Assembly (NCBI GenBank): GCA_027323445.1
Contig: DAHWBS010000008.1
Span: 1-44,552, forward strand
Length of the DNA stretch: 44,552 nucleotides
Direction of reading: 5' to 3'
Origin: Leptospirillum sp.
GTDB taxonomy: Bacteria > Nitrospirota > Leptospirillia > Leptospirillales > Leptospirillaceae
This document shows, one piece after another, positions 28,926 through 39,143 of the stretch. Under the pieces are notes generated by a model. The model did no database searches, was not told the origin of the DNA, and worked only from the letters and a program-made list of their open reading frames with translations. The position numbers were made by a program, and so were the translations under genes. Each line of letters starts with the position of its first letter. Within the stretch, counting starts at the first letter, position 1.

Positions 28926-30277
28926 CAGATGATCTCTTTTCCGTTCAACTCCGACCTCTGAAGAGCCGACCTTGCATGGCCTTCAAGACCTTCAAGCCGC
29001 GCAAGCACTGCGGTCATCCGGACAATGGCCTCCTGCTCTTCCCGGCTCCCGAATCCTCTGATAAGGCTTGTGCGTTTCAGAAAAGTCTCAACCGACACGG
29101 GAGATGAAAAACGGGCGGAACCTGAAGTGGGAAGCACATGGCTTGGACCATACATGTAGTCACCAAAGACCTCTGCACTGCTTTCCCCGATAAAGATCGC
29201 TCCCGCATGGGACAGCAGGGGAACAAGGGACATCGGCTCCTTCACATGGAGCTCAAGGTGTTCCGGAGCAATCTGGTCGGATATCCTTAAAGCCTCATCC
29301 ATCCCCCCCACAACCAGAAGATATCCATAACGGGAGATCGACTCGGTCGCAATAGTCGACCGCGGAAGCGTCCTGAGCATTTCGTCCATCTCTCGCGCCG
29401 TCTCCCTTGCCAGAAGGATCGAGTCGGTGAGAAGAATCGCCGATGATCGGGTATCGTGCTCAGCCTGGGCCAGGAGATCCGCGGCAACCCATCGCGGGTT
29501 GGCGGTCTTGTCTGCAATAATAACGACCTCTGTAGGACCGGCAATCATGTCGATATCCACAAGACCGAAAACCTGGCGTTTGGCCTCTGCCACAAAACGG
29601 TTTCCCGGGCCAACGATCTTGTCCACACGCAAGATACTCTCTGTTCCAAAAGCAAGGGCGCCAATCGCCTGAACGCCTCCGACACCAATCACCTCCGTCA
29701 CGCCGGACAGGTGAAAAGCCGCAAGGATTGAGGCCGGAACCTGTCCATTTCTGGCAGGTGTCACACCGACAAGATTCTTCACCCCTGCTACTTTTGCGAC
29801 AAGAGCTGTCATCAAAACGGTTGAAGGATAGGCTGCAGTTCCTCCCGGAACATAGATACCCACCCGATCGAGTGGAGTCAGGCGAAAGCCGGCCTCTCCG
29901 GGAGCCGGAAGGTGATCGTGCAACAGGGCCAAGGCGGAGATGTGATAGTCACAAATTCTTTTTTTAGCCTCCTGAAAAGCCTCCCGGGCCGTTGAAGGAA
30001 GACTGTTCCAGGCCGCTGGAAGTTGCTCCGGATCAATCGAAAAGGAGTTCTCATCCCCGGAAAAACCGTCAAGAGACCTTGCCCACTTCAAAACGCCCGC
30101 ATCCCCTTTCATCCGGACATCCAACAGGATTTTCCGGACAGCTTCCCTGACTTCCTGTGCATCCGCATCTTCCGAACGCTCAAAAATCGGGCGAAGGAGT
30201 TCGTCCGATTCAATTTTTGAGCCGGGAGAAAATATTCGGCTGTTTGCGGAAAAAACGGATGGATCACTCATTGACAA
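28925..30277 (-). CDS. hisD: histidinol dehydrogenase
   Basis: [68 protein letters not shown]. Confidence 0.97.
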   Translation of the reverse strand: MSMSDPSVFSANSRIFSPGSKIESDELLRPIFERSEDADAQEVREAVRKILLDVRMKGDAGVLKWARSLDGFSGDENSFSIDPEQLPAAWNSLPSTAREAFQEAKKRICDYHISALALLHDHLPAPGEAGFRLTPLDRVGIYVPGGTAAYPSTVLMTALVAKVAGVKNLVGVTPARNGQVPASILAAFHLSGVTEVIGVGGVQAIGALAFGTESILRVDKIVGPGNRFVAEAKRQVFGLVDIDMIAGPTEVVIIADKTANPRWVAADLLAQAEHDTRSSAILLTDSILLARETAREMDEMLRTLPRSTIATESISRYGYLLVVGGMDEALRISDQIAPEHLELHVKEPMSLVPLLSHAGAIFIGESSAEVFGDYMYGPSHVLPTSGSARFSSPVSVETFLKRTSLIRGFGSREEQEAIVRMTAVLARLEGLEGHARSALQRSELNGKEII

Positions 30278-30310
30278 AAAGACTCCTCAAAGATTGGGAC
30301 ATCGATCGGA

Positions 30311-31006
30311 TCAGGAAGAAATGACTGGATCTTTTGGAACATGCGGGGCGATTCGCTCAAGAAAGGACCGGATCGCCTGATTCCTCTGCGGCCATGCCGC
30401 CCGGCTAACAATAATCCTTCCGGTCGAGACAAGAATCTCATCAACAATTTCGAGATGATTCTCCCGAATCGTTTTCCCCGTGGCAACAAGATCCACGATA
30501 CGATCCGACAGTCCCACCTTCGGAGCAAGCTCAAGCGATCCATGAAGCTTCAGAATTTCGACAGAAACGCCCCTCGACACATAATATTTTTCCGCAAGGC
30601 GGGGATATTTTGTTGCGACCCGAATCGGACGACCGAGAGGTGGAGGACCTTCCTGCCCAAGAGGTGCGGCCACGACCAGACGGCAAAGCCCGATCTTCAG
30701 ATCCAGCGGTTCAAGAACCGCCCTGTCTTCCTCCAGGATCAGGTCCAGCCCGACAACCCCCATCTGCGCACCACCATACTCAACATATGACAGGACATCG
30801 GATCCTCTCACCATCAGGATTTCCAGGCTCCCGTCCTCCGACAGAAAAGTCAGCTTCCGGCTCCCCGGAGAAAAACCGGGGAAACGGTAACCGGACTGTT
30901 CCAGTATCTCCATCGTGTCGGTCAGGAGCTTGCCTTTCGCCAAGGCAAGGGATAGTGCGGCCGATCCCCTTCCAGAAGGTTTCGAAACTATTTCTGGTTG
31001 AATCAA
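30311..31006 (-). CDS. hisG: ATP phosphoribosyltransferase, short form
   Basis: LSLALAKGKLLTDTMEILEQSGY, VRGSDVLSYVEYGGAQMGVVG, RVATKYPRLAEKYY, GLSDRIVDLVATGKTIREN. The ORF track start (31159) overlaps murA; TTG at 31006 is a plausible start. Confidence 0.92.
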   Translation of the reverse strand: MIQPEIVSKPSGRGSAALSLALAKGKLLTDTMEILEQSGYRFPGFSPGSRKLTFLSEDGSLEILMVRGSDVLSYVEYGGAQMGVVGLDLILEEDRAVLEPLDLKIGLCRLVVAAPLGQEGPPPLGRPIRVATKYPRLAEKYYVSRGVSVEILKLHGSLELAPKVGLSDRIVDLVATGKTIRENHLEIVDEILVSTGRIIVSRAAWPQRNQAIRSFLERIAPHVPKDPVISS

Positions 31007-31022
31007 TGAAATACCATCTTTA

Positions 31023-32297
31023 TCAAACCTCTTCACTTTCGCGCCAGATTTTCCCACCGACACTCGATAACTTTTCTTCGATCCTCTCATATCCCCGATC
31101 AATATGGTAGACCCGCTGGACAGTCGTCTCTCCATGAGCCACAAGCCCTGCAAGAACAAGTCCTGCCGAGGCCCGAAGATCCGAAGCCATCACACAGGCC
31201 CCCTCGAGGGAGCATTCGCCCCTGACAAAAGCATGGGAGCCCCTGACTTCTATGTTGGCCCCCATCCGATTCATTTCCATCACATGGGTGAATCGGCTTT
31301 CAAAAACCGTTTCAATCAGCGTCGACGGACCGGTTGAGGTCGCCATCAACGGAAGGATCTGTGCCTGCATATCCGTGGGGAATCCGGGGTAAGGATCCGT
31401 CATCACCGTCGAACCACGGGGAGAAACGATTCTGGAAAGAGTGATCCGGTCCCCTGTTATACCGATTTCCGCACCCATCTCTTCAAGAGTTGCGAGAATC
31501 GATGACATCTGTTCCGGGAGCACTCCCGAAACAGAAAGAGGATCTCCCATAAGAGCTCCCGCCACAAGAAAGGTTCCCGCCTCAATCCTGTCGAACATCA
31601 CCTCGTAGCTGGCATCATTGAGCCCGGAGACTCCCGTTATTTCGAGAATGGACGATCCGATCCCGGTTATTTTGGCTCCCCTTGCCACCAGGCAATTGGC
31701 AAGATCCGCAATCTCCGGCTCCTGTGCAGCATTTGAGATTCTGGTTGTTCCCGAAGCGAGCACCGCCGCCATAAGAATATTTTCCGTCCCTGTCACCGTT
31801 GGGTAGGACAGGTGAATATCACACCCCACAAGTCCATCGGTTGAGGCATCAATATAACCATGATCAATCGAGATACGGGCTCCCATTTTCTGAAGAGCAT
31901 GCAGGTGCAGGTCGACCGGACGAGCCCCGATCAGGCATCCCCCCGGAAGAGAAACCCGGGCTCTTTTCCGTCTGGCCAGAAGAGGACCAAGACAAAGGAT
32001 AGAGGCTCTCATGACGCGGACAAGTTCATACGGCGCTTCGGTCGGAGAAAGATCAATCTCGCAAAAGGAGACAGATCCTGTCCATGCTGGCTGGGGAAAA
32101 ACGGGATCGACCCGGATTCCAAGCTGGGATAACAATTTTATAGCGGTCGTGATATCTCTCAGGTGGGGAATATTGCCGATTCTGAGGTTTCCACCCAGCA
32201 ATGTGGAAAACAAAATGGGCAAAGCCGCATTTTTGGAGCCGGAAACAGAAATCGTCCCGTTTAATAATTGTCGACCCTCAATACGGAACCGGTCCAA
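31023..32297 (-). CDS. murA: UDP-N-acetylglucosamine 1-carboxyvinyltransferase
   Basis: VSGSKNAALPILFSTLL, LPGGCLIGARPVDLHL, GFPTDMQAQ, DLRASAGLVLAGL. Confidence 0.97.
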   Translation of the reverse strand: MDRFRIEGRQLLNGTISVSGSKNAALPILFSTLLGGNLRIGNIPHLRDITTAIKLLSQLGIRVDPVFPQPAWTGSVSFCEIDLSPTEAPYELVRVMRASILCLGPLLARRKRARVSLPGGCLIGARPVDLHLHALQKMGARISIDHGYIDASTDGLVGCDIHLSYPTVTGTENILMAAVLASGTTRISNAAQEPEIADLANCLVARGAKITGIGSSILEITGVSGLNDASYEVMFDRIEAGTFLVAGALMGDPLSVSGVLPEQMSSILATLEEMGAEIGITGDRITLSRIVSPRGSTVMTDPYPGFPTDMQAQILPLMATSTGPSTLIETVFESRFTHVMEMNRMGANIEVRGSHAFVRGECSLEGACVMASDLRASAGLVLAGLVAHGETTVQRVYHIDRGYERIEEKLSSVGGKIWRESEEV

Positions 32298-32300
32298 TTT

Positions 32301-33191
32301 TTACCCTTTCCTTTTCCAGATCACAACCCGTCCATGCCCTGACCAATCGGATACGATCTCAGCCGGAGCAAATCCTTCCAGAAGACCGAAGGGGCCGGAT
32401 TGTTCAAAAGCCCATCGTTGCCCGGCCCCGATTTCCATGACCAAAAGACCACCAGAGGCGACCCTTGAAGAAATCTTCGGACCCAGAATCTGTCGATAGC
32501 AGTCCAGTCCGTCCGCACCGCCATCCAGAGCCCGATGAGGTTCGTAGTTTCGAACCTCGTCCATGAGTCCGTCGATTTCTCCAGAAGCTATGTAGGGTGG
32601 ATTGGAAACAAGCAGGTCAAAAGAAAGTCCTGGCAAAAGCGAGTCATCCCAATGTCCCGCCAGCAGGCTCAAACGGGACGAAAGAGACAGTTTTTCCCTG
32701 TTCTCAAGCATGCATCGAATCGGAGCCGGCTCAATATCGACAGCCACGCCCCTCGCCTCAGGGAAAAGCAACAGAAGAGAGCAGATGAGGGCACCCGATC
32801 CCCCTCCAAGTTCGAGAATGTTTTGGGGTGGACAAGATTGGGTCCGGGAAAACACCTGCTCAACCAGAATTTCTGTCTCCGGCCTCGGGATCAAGACACC
32901 GGGACAAACAGAAAAAACAGTCCCGAAAAAAGGCACCTCACCGGTAATCAGGTGAAACGGCTCCCGATTTCTGCGTCTTTGAACCCATTCAGCATAGCGG
33001 TCGGCCAAGTCCGGAGACAATGGTCCGGGTCCATTAATGACAACAGCCCCTGCGCTTCCCAAAAGCGATGCCATCAAACCTCTTGCCTCCCGATCGGGAG
33101 CGTCCTCAAGGTCCAGAAGCATGCGGGATCCCCAGGACAGCCAGGAGTCAACCGTTACGGGGCGCTCATGGCCAGAAGGATGCTCTAGCAC
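32301..33191 (-). CDS. prmC: peptide chain release factor N5-glutamine methyltransferase
   Basis: IPRPETEILVEQV, ILELGGGSGALICSLLL, DLLVSNPPYIASGEI. Confidence 0.95.
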   Translation of the reverse strand: MLEHPSGHERPVTVDSWLSWGSRMLLDLEDAPDREARGLMASLLGSAGAVVINGPGPLSPDLADRYAEWVQRRRNREPFHLITGEVPFFGTVFSVCPGVLIPRPETEILVEQVFSRTQSCPPQNILELGGGSGALICSLLLLFPEARGVAVDIEPAPIRCMLENREKLSLSSRLSLLAGHWDDSLLPGLSFDLLVSNPPYIASGEIDGLMDEVRNYEPHRALDGGADGLDCYRQILGPKISSRVASGGLLVMEIGAGQRWAFEQSGPFGLLEGFAPAEIVSDWSGHGRVVIWKRKG

Positions 33192-33252
33192 GAACGCCCC
33201 CTTTTAAAAAGACAGACGGACTCATCAGACATAAAAGAGCAGGGGGAAACTT

Positions 33253-34338
33253 TCAGCCAAACTGCTCGATCTCCCGGGCCCGCTCCTGTGCTCTGAGGGC
33301 TCCTATAAAGGGATCGATCTCTCCCTCCATCACCTGATCCAGCTGATAGAGCGTCAGTCCTATCCTGTGATCGGTCACACGATTCTGTGGGAAATTATAG
33401 GTGCGGATCCGCTCGGAACGATCTCCGCTCCCGACCTGACTTTTGCGGTCAGATGCGATGATCTCGTTCTGGCGGCTCATCTCCCGCTCAAGAAGACGTG
33501 ACCTAAGAACCTTCATTGCCTTGGCGCGATTTTTCAGCTGGGAACGCTCGTCCTGACAGGAAACCACAATATTGCTGGGTATATGGGTAATGCGAACAGC
33601 CGAGTAAGTCGTATTGACGCTCTGACCTCCGGCGGAGGAAGCACAAAACGTATCGATTCTCAAATCCTTGGCATCAACCTGTACATCCACTTCATCGGCT
33701 TCCGGCATGACCGCGACCGTAACCGTTGAGGTATGGATCCGGCCACCGGCCTCGGTTACCGGTACCCTTTGGACGCGGTGGACACCGCTTTCAAACTTGA
33801 GCAAACTGTACGCACCTCGGCCCTGAACATGAATGACGATCTCTTTTGAGCCGCCGATTTCGGTATCGTTCGTTTCCATGATTTCAGCTTTCAGACGATG
33901 GCGATCCATAAACCTCATATAGAGGCGCCCAAGCTCGCGGGCAAAAAGACCCGCCTCATCTCCTCCGGCACCCGCCCGGATCTCGAGGTAAAGATTTTTC
34001 TGGTCAAAAGGATCCGGAGGAAAAATCGAGTCCAGAAGCTTTCCCTCAAGAGAGGTAATTTCCCGGGAAATCCGCTCTTCTTCCGCCCCTATGAGGTCCG
34101 ACATGGAGGGATCGCTCCGGATCTCGTCAAGATCCGAGCGCTCTTTTTCCATCTGGCAAAAACGCTCATAAGCCTCGACAATCGAAGAAAGTTCCGACTG
34201 GTCCTTGGCAAGCTTCATGTAGAGGGTATGATCCTTCGAAACAGAAGGATCCGCCATCTTCCCGGTAATCTCCCTGTAGCGCTCGATCATTGCTTCAATA
34301 CGGGGACGGACCTTCTCGATCATGCCAGAGGGTGGCAA
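33253..34338 (-). CDS. prfA: peptide chain release factor 1
   Basis: EIRAGAGGDEAGLFARELGRLY, GVHRVQRVPVTEAGGRIHTSTVTVAVMPE, SSAGGQSVNTTYSAVRITHIPS. Confidence 0.98.
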   Translation of the reverse strand: MPPSGMIEKVRPRIEAMIERYREITGKMADPSVSKDHTLYMKLAKDQSELSSIVEAYERFCQMEKERSDLDEIRSDPSMSDLIGAEEERISREITSLEGKLLDSIFPPDPFDQKNLYLEIRAGAGGDEAGLFARELGRLYMRFMDRHRLKAEIMETNDTEIGGSKEIVIHVQGRGAYSLLKFESGVHRVQRVPVTEAGGRIHTSTVTVAVMPEADEVDVQVDAKDLRIDTFCASSAGGQSVNTTYSAVRITHIPSNIVVSCQDERSQLKNRAKAMKVLRSRLLEREMSRQNEIIASDRKSQVGSGDRSERIRTYNFPQNRVTDHRIGLTLYQLDQVMEGEIDPFIGALRAQERAREIEQFG

Positions 34339-34359
34339 TACAGATCCCTTCTTTTCAGA

Positions 34360-34566
34360 TTACTTGCCAGCCGGACGATATCTCTTGTTGAAGCGGTCAA
34401 CACGACCTTCAGCATCGATGATTTTCATTGTCCCGGTAAAGAACGGATGGCAGAGATTGCAAATTTCGATTTTCAGATCGCCAATAGTGTTTCTTGTCTC
34501 GAATGTGTTTCCACATGCGCAACTGACCGTAGCCACTTCATATTCGGGATGGATTCCTGTCTTCAT
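34360..34566 (-). CDS. rpmE: 50S ribosomal protein L31 (zinc-binding C+ type)
   Basis: [27 protein letters not shown]...[12 protein letters not shown]. Confidence 0.96.
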   Translation of the reverse strand: MKTGIHPEYEVATVSCACGNTFETRNTIGDLKIEICNLCHPFFTGTMKIIDAEGRVDRFNKRYRPAGK

Positions 34567-34618
34567 GAGTTTCTCCTAAAAAGATTGATGATTTTTAATG
34601 GACAATGAAAGCGGATCA

Positions 34619-35896
34619 CTACCCCTTCATCATCCGTTCCAGAAATTCTTTGTTTCCCTTGGTTCCCTTCATGTTCCCCAACAGGTATTCCATATCATCC
34701 TGGGGATTGTTGGAGTTCAATGCCTTACGCAAGATCCACATCTTGTTGAGTTCGTCCTTGTCAAGGAGAAGTTCTTCCTTTCTGGTTCCGGATCGTGTGG
34801 GATCAATCGCCGGAAAGATCCTCCGGTCAGCAAGATGGCGGTCAAGGTGAAGCTCCATATTACCCGTTCCCTTGAACTCCTCAAAGATGACATCATCCAT
34901 TCGGCTTCCAGTGTCGACAAGAGCCGTTGCGATAATAGTGATGCTCCCGCCTTCCTCAATATTTCTGGCGGATCCAAAAAACCGTTTCGGACGCTGAAGG
35001 GCGTTGGAGTCAAGACCGCCTGACAGGACTTTCCCGGACGGAGGAGCCACTGTGTTAAAAGCCCTGGCAAGACGGGTAATGCTATCCAGGAGGATCACCA
35101 CATCCTTTTGCGACTCCGCCAGGCGCTTGGCTTTTTCAAGAACCATTTCTGCAACCTGAATATGTCTTTGCGGCGGTTCATCAAAGGTACTGCTGACAAC
35201 CTCTCCCTTGACCTGGCGCAACATGTCTGTCACCTCTTCCGGTCGCTCGTCGATCAGGAGAACAATCAGGACAATCTCCGGATGATTCCTTGCGATAGCC
35301 TTCGCGATTCCCTGAAGCAAAACGGTTTTTCCCGTACGGGGGGGAGCCACAATCAAACCACGCTGACCCTTTCCGATGGGAGTGGCCAGATCCATAACCC
35401 TCATCGACAGATCATCCGGTGTCGTTTCGAGCCGAATACGCTCCATCGGATAAAGCGGAGTCAGGTTGTCGAAAAGAATCTTCTCCCGACCGGTATCCGA
35501 ATCCTCGAGGTTGACCTTCTCCACCTTGAGCATCGCAAAGTATCGCTCACCTTCCTTGGGAGGACGAATCTGCCCCCAAACCGTATCGCCGGTCCGAAGA
35601 TTGAAACGACGGATTTGCGAGGGAGAGACATAAATGTCATCCGGCCCGGGAAGATAATTATAAAGTGGAGAACGGAGAAAACCAAAACCGTCCTGAAGGA
35701 TCTCCAGGACCCCTTCACCGTAGATTGTTCCATTTTTCTCGGCTTGCGCCTGCAGAAGAGCGAAAATCAGATCCTGTTTCCGGAGATTGACCGCGCCTTC
35801 GATATGGAGTTCCTTGGCGAGATCCGTCAAATCGGCAATGCTTTTTTCTTTTAGTTCCGCAAGATTCATGAATGCCTCTCGCCTGTCAGAGCTCAA
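34619..35896 (-). CDS. rho: transcription termination factor Rho
   Basis: [64 protein letters not shown]. Confidence 0.98.
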   Translation of the reverse strand: MSSDRREAFMNLAELKEKSIADLTDLAKELHIEGAVNLRKQDLIFALLQAQAEKNGTIYGEGVLEILQDGFGFLRSPLYNYLPGPDDIYVSPSQIRRFNLRTGDTVWGQIRPPKEGERYFAMLKVEKVNLEDSDTGREKILFDNLTPLYPMERIRLETTPDDLSMRVMDLATPIGKGQRGLIVAPPRTGKTVLLQGIAKAIARNHPEIVLIVLLIDERPEEVTDMLRQVKGEVVSSTFDEPPQRHIQVAEMVLEKAKRLAESQKDVVILLDSITRLARAFNTVAPPSGKVLSGGLDSNALQRPKRFFGSARNIEEGGSITIIATALVDTGSRMDDVIFEEFKGTGNMELHLDRHLADRRIFPAIDPTRSGTRKEELLLDKDELNKMWILRKALNSNNPQDDMEYLLGNMKGTKGNKEFLERMMKG

Positions 35897-36368
35897 CGTT
35901 AAGCTTCCTTACATTTAACAGACGTCAGATCGGGTGATGGTTGTCCAGCGACGGCCGATAGAAAACGGGCATCGCCGATCTAAAACCGATAAATCCATTA
36001 GAAACATGGATATCGGCACACAAGTCCAAAAAACCTGAGGATACCCTGGCTTCGGGTGGTCACCGGAATACGACAGAAACTTCCTGAAATCTGTTCTTTC
36101 AACAGAAGGTCTGGTTGGTCATCTTGGGCAACTTCTCAGAATTTTTTGAGGGATATGGGAATGTTCCTATATCAAAGTGGACCCGGAATCAGGGGGAAAT
36201 TTGGGTTAAAAACCTCGAAACAATACTCTACCAACCGTTTCAGGAGAAAATGACCTAAGAATACTTCTGGGAAAATTACAGGAACAAGTGCCCCATGTCA
36301 AGAGATCCTGAGCAGGGAGACAGAAGACAAGTCAACTGCCTCCACTGTTCAAAGGAACTCAATCTATA

Positions 36369-36923
36369 TTACTTGGCGCTCAGGTTCAAAAGCTCTGGCT
36401 TCAGATTTCCGGCAGCCTCTTCCTTGACGGGCTGTTTGGAAACCCAGCTGGCGCTTCCGCCAACGCAATCCATATCACTTCCGCAACCAAGGCTTCTCTC
36501 ATAAATAGCAGCTTCCCATGCTTGCTTTTCGGTGATCTGTCCGGCACTGACAAAACCCACCATGGCGGGCTGGAGTGGGGAGCCATTGGAAATGACCCAA
36601 AACATTTCGCCCACTGTCCTGACCTGTTCAAACTGCTTGTTGGTGAAATTGCGGGGAGCAGGATCCATTCCGGCAGCGCCAGGTCCGTTTCCATCACCAG
36701 CAACACCATGACATGTATAACAAGTACCGGCACCATTGAAAACATCCTTGCCCTTCGCAATTGCATCAGCAGTCACGGGGAAAGGGGGGTTCATTGCCTT
36801 GGCAGCGGCAAGCTGATCAGCTGGAACACGGGGTTTCAAGATGTCGAGTTCACCAGCAAATGCCTGAGCTGAAGCGAAACCGATCACGGCTGCACCCATA
36901 ACAGCCATTGTCCAAATCCTCAT
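36369..36923 (-). CDS. periplasmic c-type cytochrome
   Basis: Signal peptide MRIWTMAVMGAAVIGFASAQAFA and a single CYTCHG heme motif. Confidence 0.9.
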   Translation of the reverse strand: MRIWTMAVMGAAVIGFASAQAFAGELDILKPRVPADQLAAAKAMNPPFPVTADAIAKGKDVFNGAGTCYTCHGVAGDGNGPGAAGMDPAPRNFTNKQFEQVRTVGEMFWVISNGSPLQPAMVGFVSAGQITEKQAWEAAIYERSLGCGSDMDCVGGSASWVSKQPVKEEAAGNLKPELLNLSAK

Positions 36924-37277
36924 GAATTGAGCCCTCCAAAAAATAATAGTGGTAGAATGTCACCCTAATGGTCCGATTGAAACATGAGCCGACATCTCAT
37001 AACCCTACAAAGAACACCCTGCCCTCACCAAAAAAACAGGTCCGGGCAGACCATCCCTACAAGGACATGGCTAATGGCACATATTTTCGTCAGGATCCCA
37101 GAACATTCAACCATTCCCTCAAGTTGATGTCAAGCGTTCTTATCACATCACGTCCTTGCAAAGAGGATACTTGTTGGCACAGACACCATTTCCCTCTTGC
37201 TGGCACTATGGGGGAGAAGTGATTACCTCAAGAAATAAAGAAGGAAGTTCAGAACAAAATTAAAGAGGCAGGGAGAG

Positions 37278-38198
37278 ATGATAACAACCTATTTCGTCAA
37301 AGAATCGCTTTTCCATGATTCGGGGCCGGGACACCCTGAATCTGCCGGGAGAGCAAGAGCGCTCAACATGCTTTTTATTGAAATGGAAAAAGAGGGGCTT
37401 ACCCGAAGTCATGAAACAACACCTGCCCAGAACCTTTCCCTTTTCCGACTGGCTCATGATCCGGACTACATTGACTTTCTCGAACGTCCGGGAAAAACGC
37501 TTCCGTTTCATCTCGACCCGGATACATCTTTTTCCCCCGGATCGCTCGAGGCCATGAAGGGGCTTTCCGGAGCAATCTCCATGATGAACAGGGAAATGAA
37601 CTCTTCCCGGTCCGCTTTTCTTCTGGCAAGACCGCCCGGGCATCACGCCAGACGAGCGGCCGGGATGGGTTTTTGTCTTGTGAATACCATAGCCACGCAG
37701 GCCCTTGACCTTCTGAGGGAGGATCCGACACGCAGGATTGCCGTCTTCGATTTTGATGTCCACCACGGAAACGGTACTGAAGAGATTCTGGGGGGAACAC
37801 CCGGGATCCTCTATATCAGCACCCACCAGTATCCATTTTATCCTGGCACAGGAAACGGACAGGGAAATCATATCGGCCCAATGGGCGATGGAATCCTGAA
37901 TATCCCCTTGCCCGAAGGAACCGATGACGATGATTATTACAGGGCCTTCGAGTCCTTCATCCTTCCAAGACTCACCCTGTTCAAACCAAATGTTTTGCTT
38001 GTTTCAGCCGGCTTTGACGGCCATCGGGACGATCCTCTCGGGGGCTTCCTGCTGACAGAAAAAACCTATCGGCATATAGGAAAACGGCTTTCTTCGATTT
38101 TTTCATCCGTTTTTATTGTCTCGATCCTTGAAGGAGGGTATAATCTGGAAGCCTTGACAAAAAGCGTCAGATCTTACATGGAAGGACTGAACAGTTGA
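37278..38198 (+). CDS. histone deacetylase-like (AcuC/AphA family) amidohydrolase
   Basis: GPGHPESAGRARAL, LARPPGHHARRAAGMGFCLVNTIA, DFDVHHGNGTEEIL, SAGFDGHRDDPLGG. Confidence 0.95.
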   Translation: MITTYFVKESLFHDSGPGHPESAGRARALNMLFIEMEKEGLTRSHETTPAQNLSLFRLAHDPDYIDFLERPGKTLPFHLDPDTSFSPGSLEAMKGLSGAISMMNREMNSSRSAFLLARPPGHHARRAAGMGFCLVNTIATQALDLLREDPTRRIAVFDFDVHHGNGTEEILGGTPGILYISTHQYPFYPGTGNGQGNHIGPMGDGILNIPLPEGTDDDDYYRAFESFILPRLTLFKPNVLLVSAGFDGHRDDPLGGFLLTEKTYRHIGKRLSSIFSSVFIVSILEGGYNLEALTKSVRSYMEGLNS

Positions 38199-38665
38199 CC
38201 ACGACAAACCCGTCCGGCCCCCACGACTTCGCACACATCCTTCAGGCAACACTACAAGGATGGAGGATCATCGCAAACACCATTCCCTTGCTCAGGAAGG
38301 ATCTTCCCGGCGCTCCGGGAGAATGGTGCTTCAAACCCAGAGAAGAAGACAGTGCCGGAATCCGAACACTTCTTTCCCATTGGGACCAGATGGAAGAAGA
38401 CCTCCTCCCCTTGCTGGCATCGGCCAATCCTCTCCTCGGGGGTGAAATGCGGGAACTGTTGCGCATTGTAAGAGCAAAAATTCTCTTCAACGAGCGCAAC
38501 CACCATTTTGTGGGTTATGCTCTGGCCAACGACCCGACCGGACAAGGCAGCCGATCCCGATTTACCGAATCCATGGAACGGACCATCGCCCATATCGACA
38601 AAAGACTCTCGGAAACACTTTCATCCTCATCAACACCGCCGAATGACAAGAGGCCATCACCTTGA
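38195..38665 (+). CDS. hypothetical protein
   Basis: Open frame overlapping the HDAC-like gene stop; no recognised family. Confidence 0.65.
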   Translation: MTTTNPSGPHDFAHILQATLQGWRIIANTIPLLRKDLPGAPGEWCFKPREEDSAGIRTLLSHWDQMEEDLLPLLASANPLLGGEMRELLRIVRAKILFNERNHHFVGYALANDPTGQGSRSRFTESMERTIAHIDKRLSETLSSSSTPPNDKRPSP

Positions 38666-39117
38666 ACGACCAGGACCATCCATCCCACCCGGAACATCAA
38701 AGCACTCTGACCAATCCACAAGTCCTGTCAGGAATTTGCGATGCCTGCGGGAAAGTGGGCGTCGACCTTTACAAGGTGAGCCTGGGAAAAGACTTTTTCA
38801 ACCGTACCTATGATCGCTTGTCCCACACGGAAGACCTTCATCCCAAATGGTTCTGCTCCCCCTGCTCCCTTGAAAAAGGCTATCAGCGGGATGTCAGGAA
38901 TATTCATCAGGAGCTTGAAAAGCTCCTGGCAAATGATTCATCACTACTGTCCGAAGAAAAAACACTCCTTCAGGCGATCAGCCATGTCGAAAAAATAGAA
39001 TCCTATGTTAAAAAGGGGAGGAAAATTCATCTACTCCTTCCCCCCAGGGAAGTGGGACTTCTCCTCATAGAACTTCAGCAAGCTCTTTCAGCAAGGTTTC
39101 CGTCAGAAAACTCCTAA
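38662..39117 (+). CDS. hypothetical protein with putative 4-Cys zinc site
   Basis: GICDACGKVGVDLYKVSLGK...HPKWFCSPCSLEKGYQRD; overlaps the preceding gene by 4 nt. Confidence 0.65.
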   Translation: MNDQDHPSHPEHQSTLTNPQVLSGICDACGKVGVDLYKVSLGKDFFNRTYDRLSHTEDLHPKWFCSPCSLEKGYQRDVRNIHQELEKLLANDSSLLSEEKTLLQAISHVEKIESYVKKGRKIHLLLPPREVGLLLIELQQALSARFPSENS

Positions 39118-39143
39118 CATTAAACCCAGAGAGAGGCTTTTGC

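Noticed and set aside
28149-28961. 270-aa plus-strand ORF
   Set aside because: Shadow ORF antisense to hisC
32535-33188. 217-aa plus-strand ORF
   Set aside because: Shadow ORF antisense to prmC; low-complexity basic translation with no motifs
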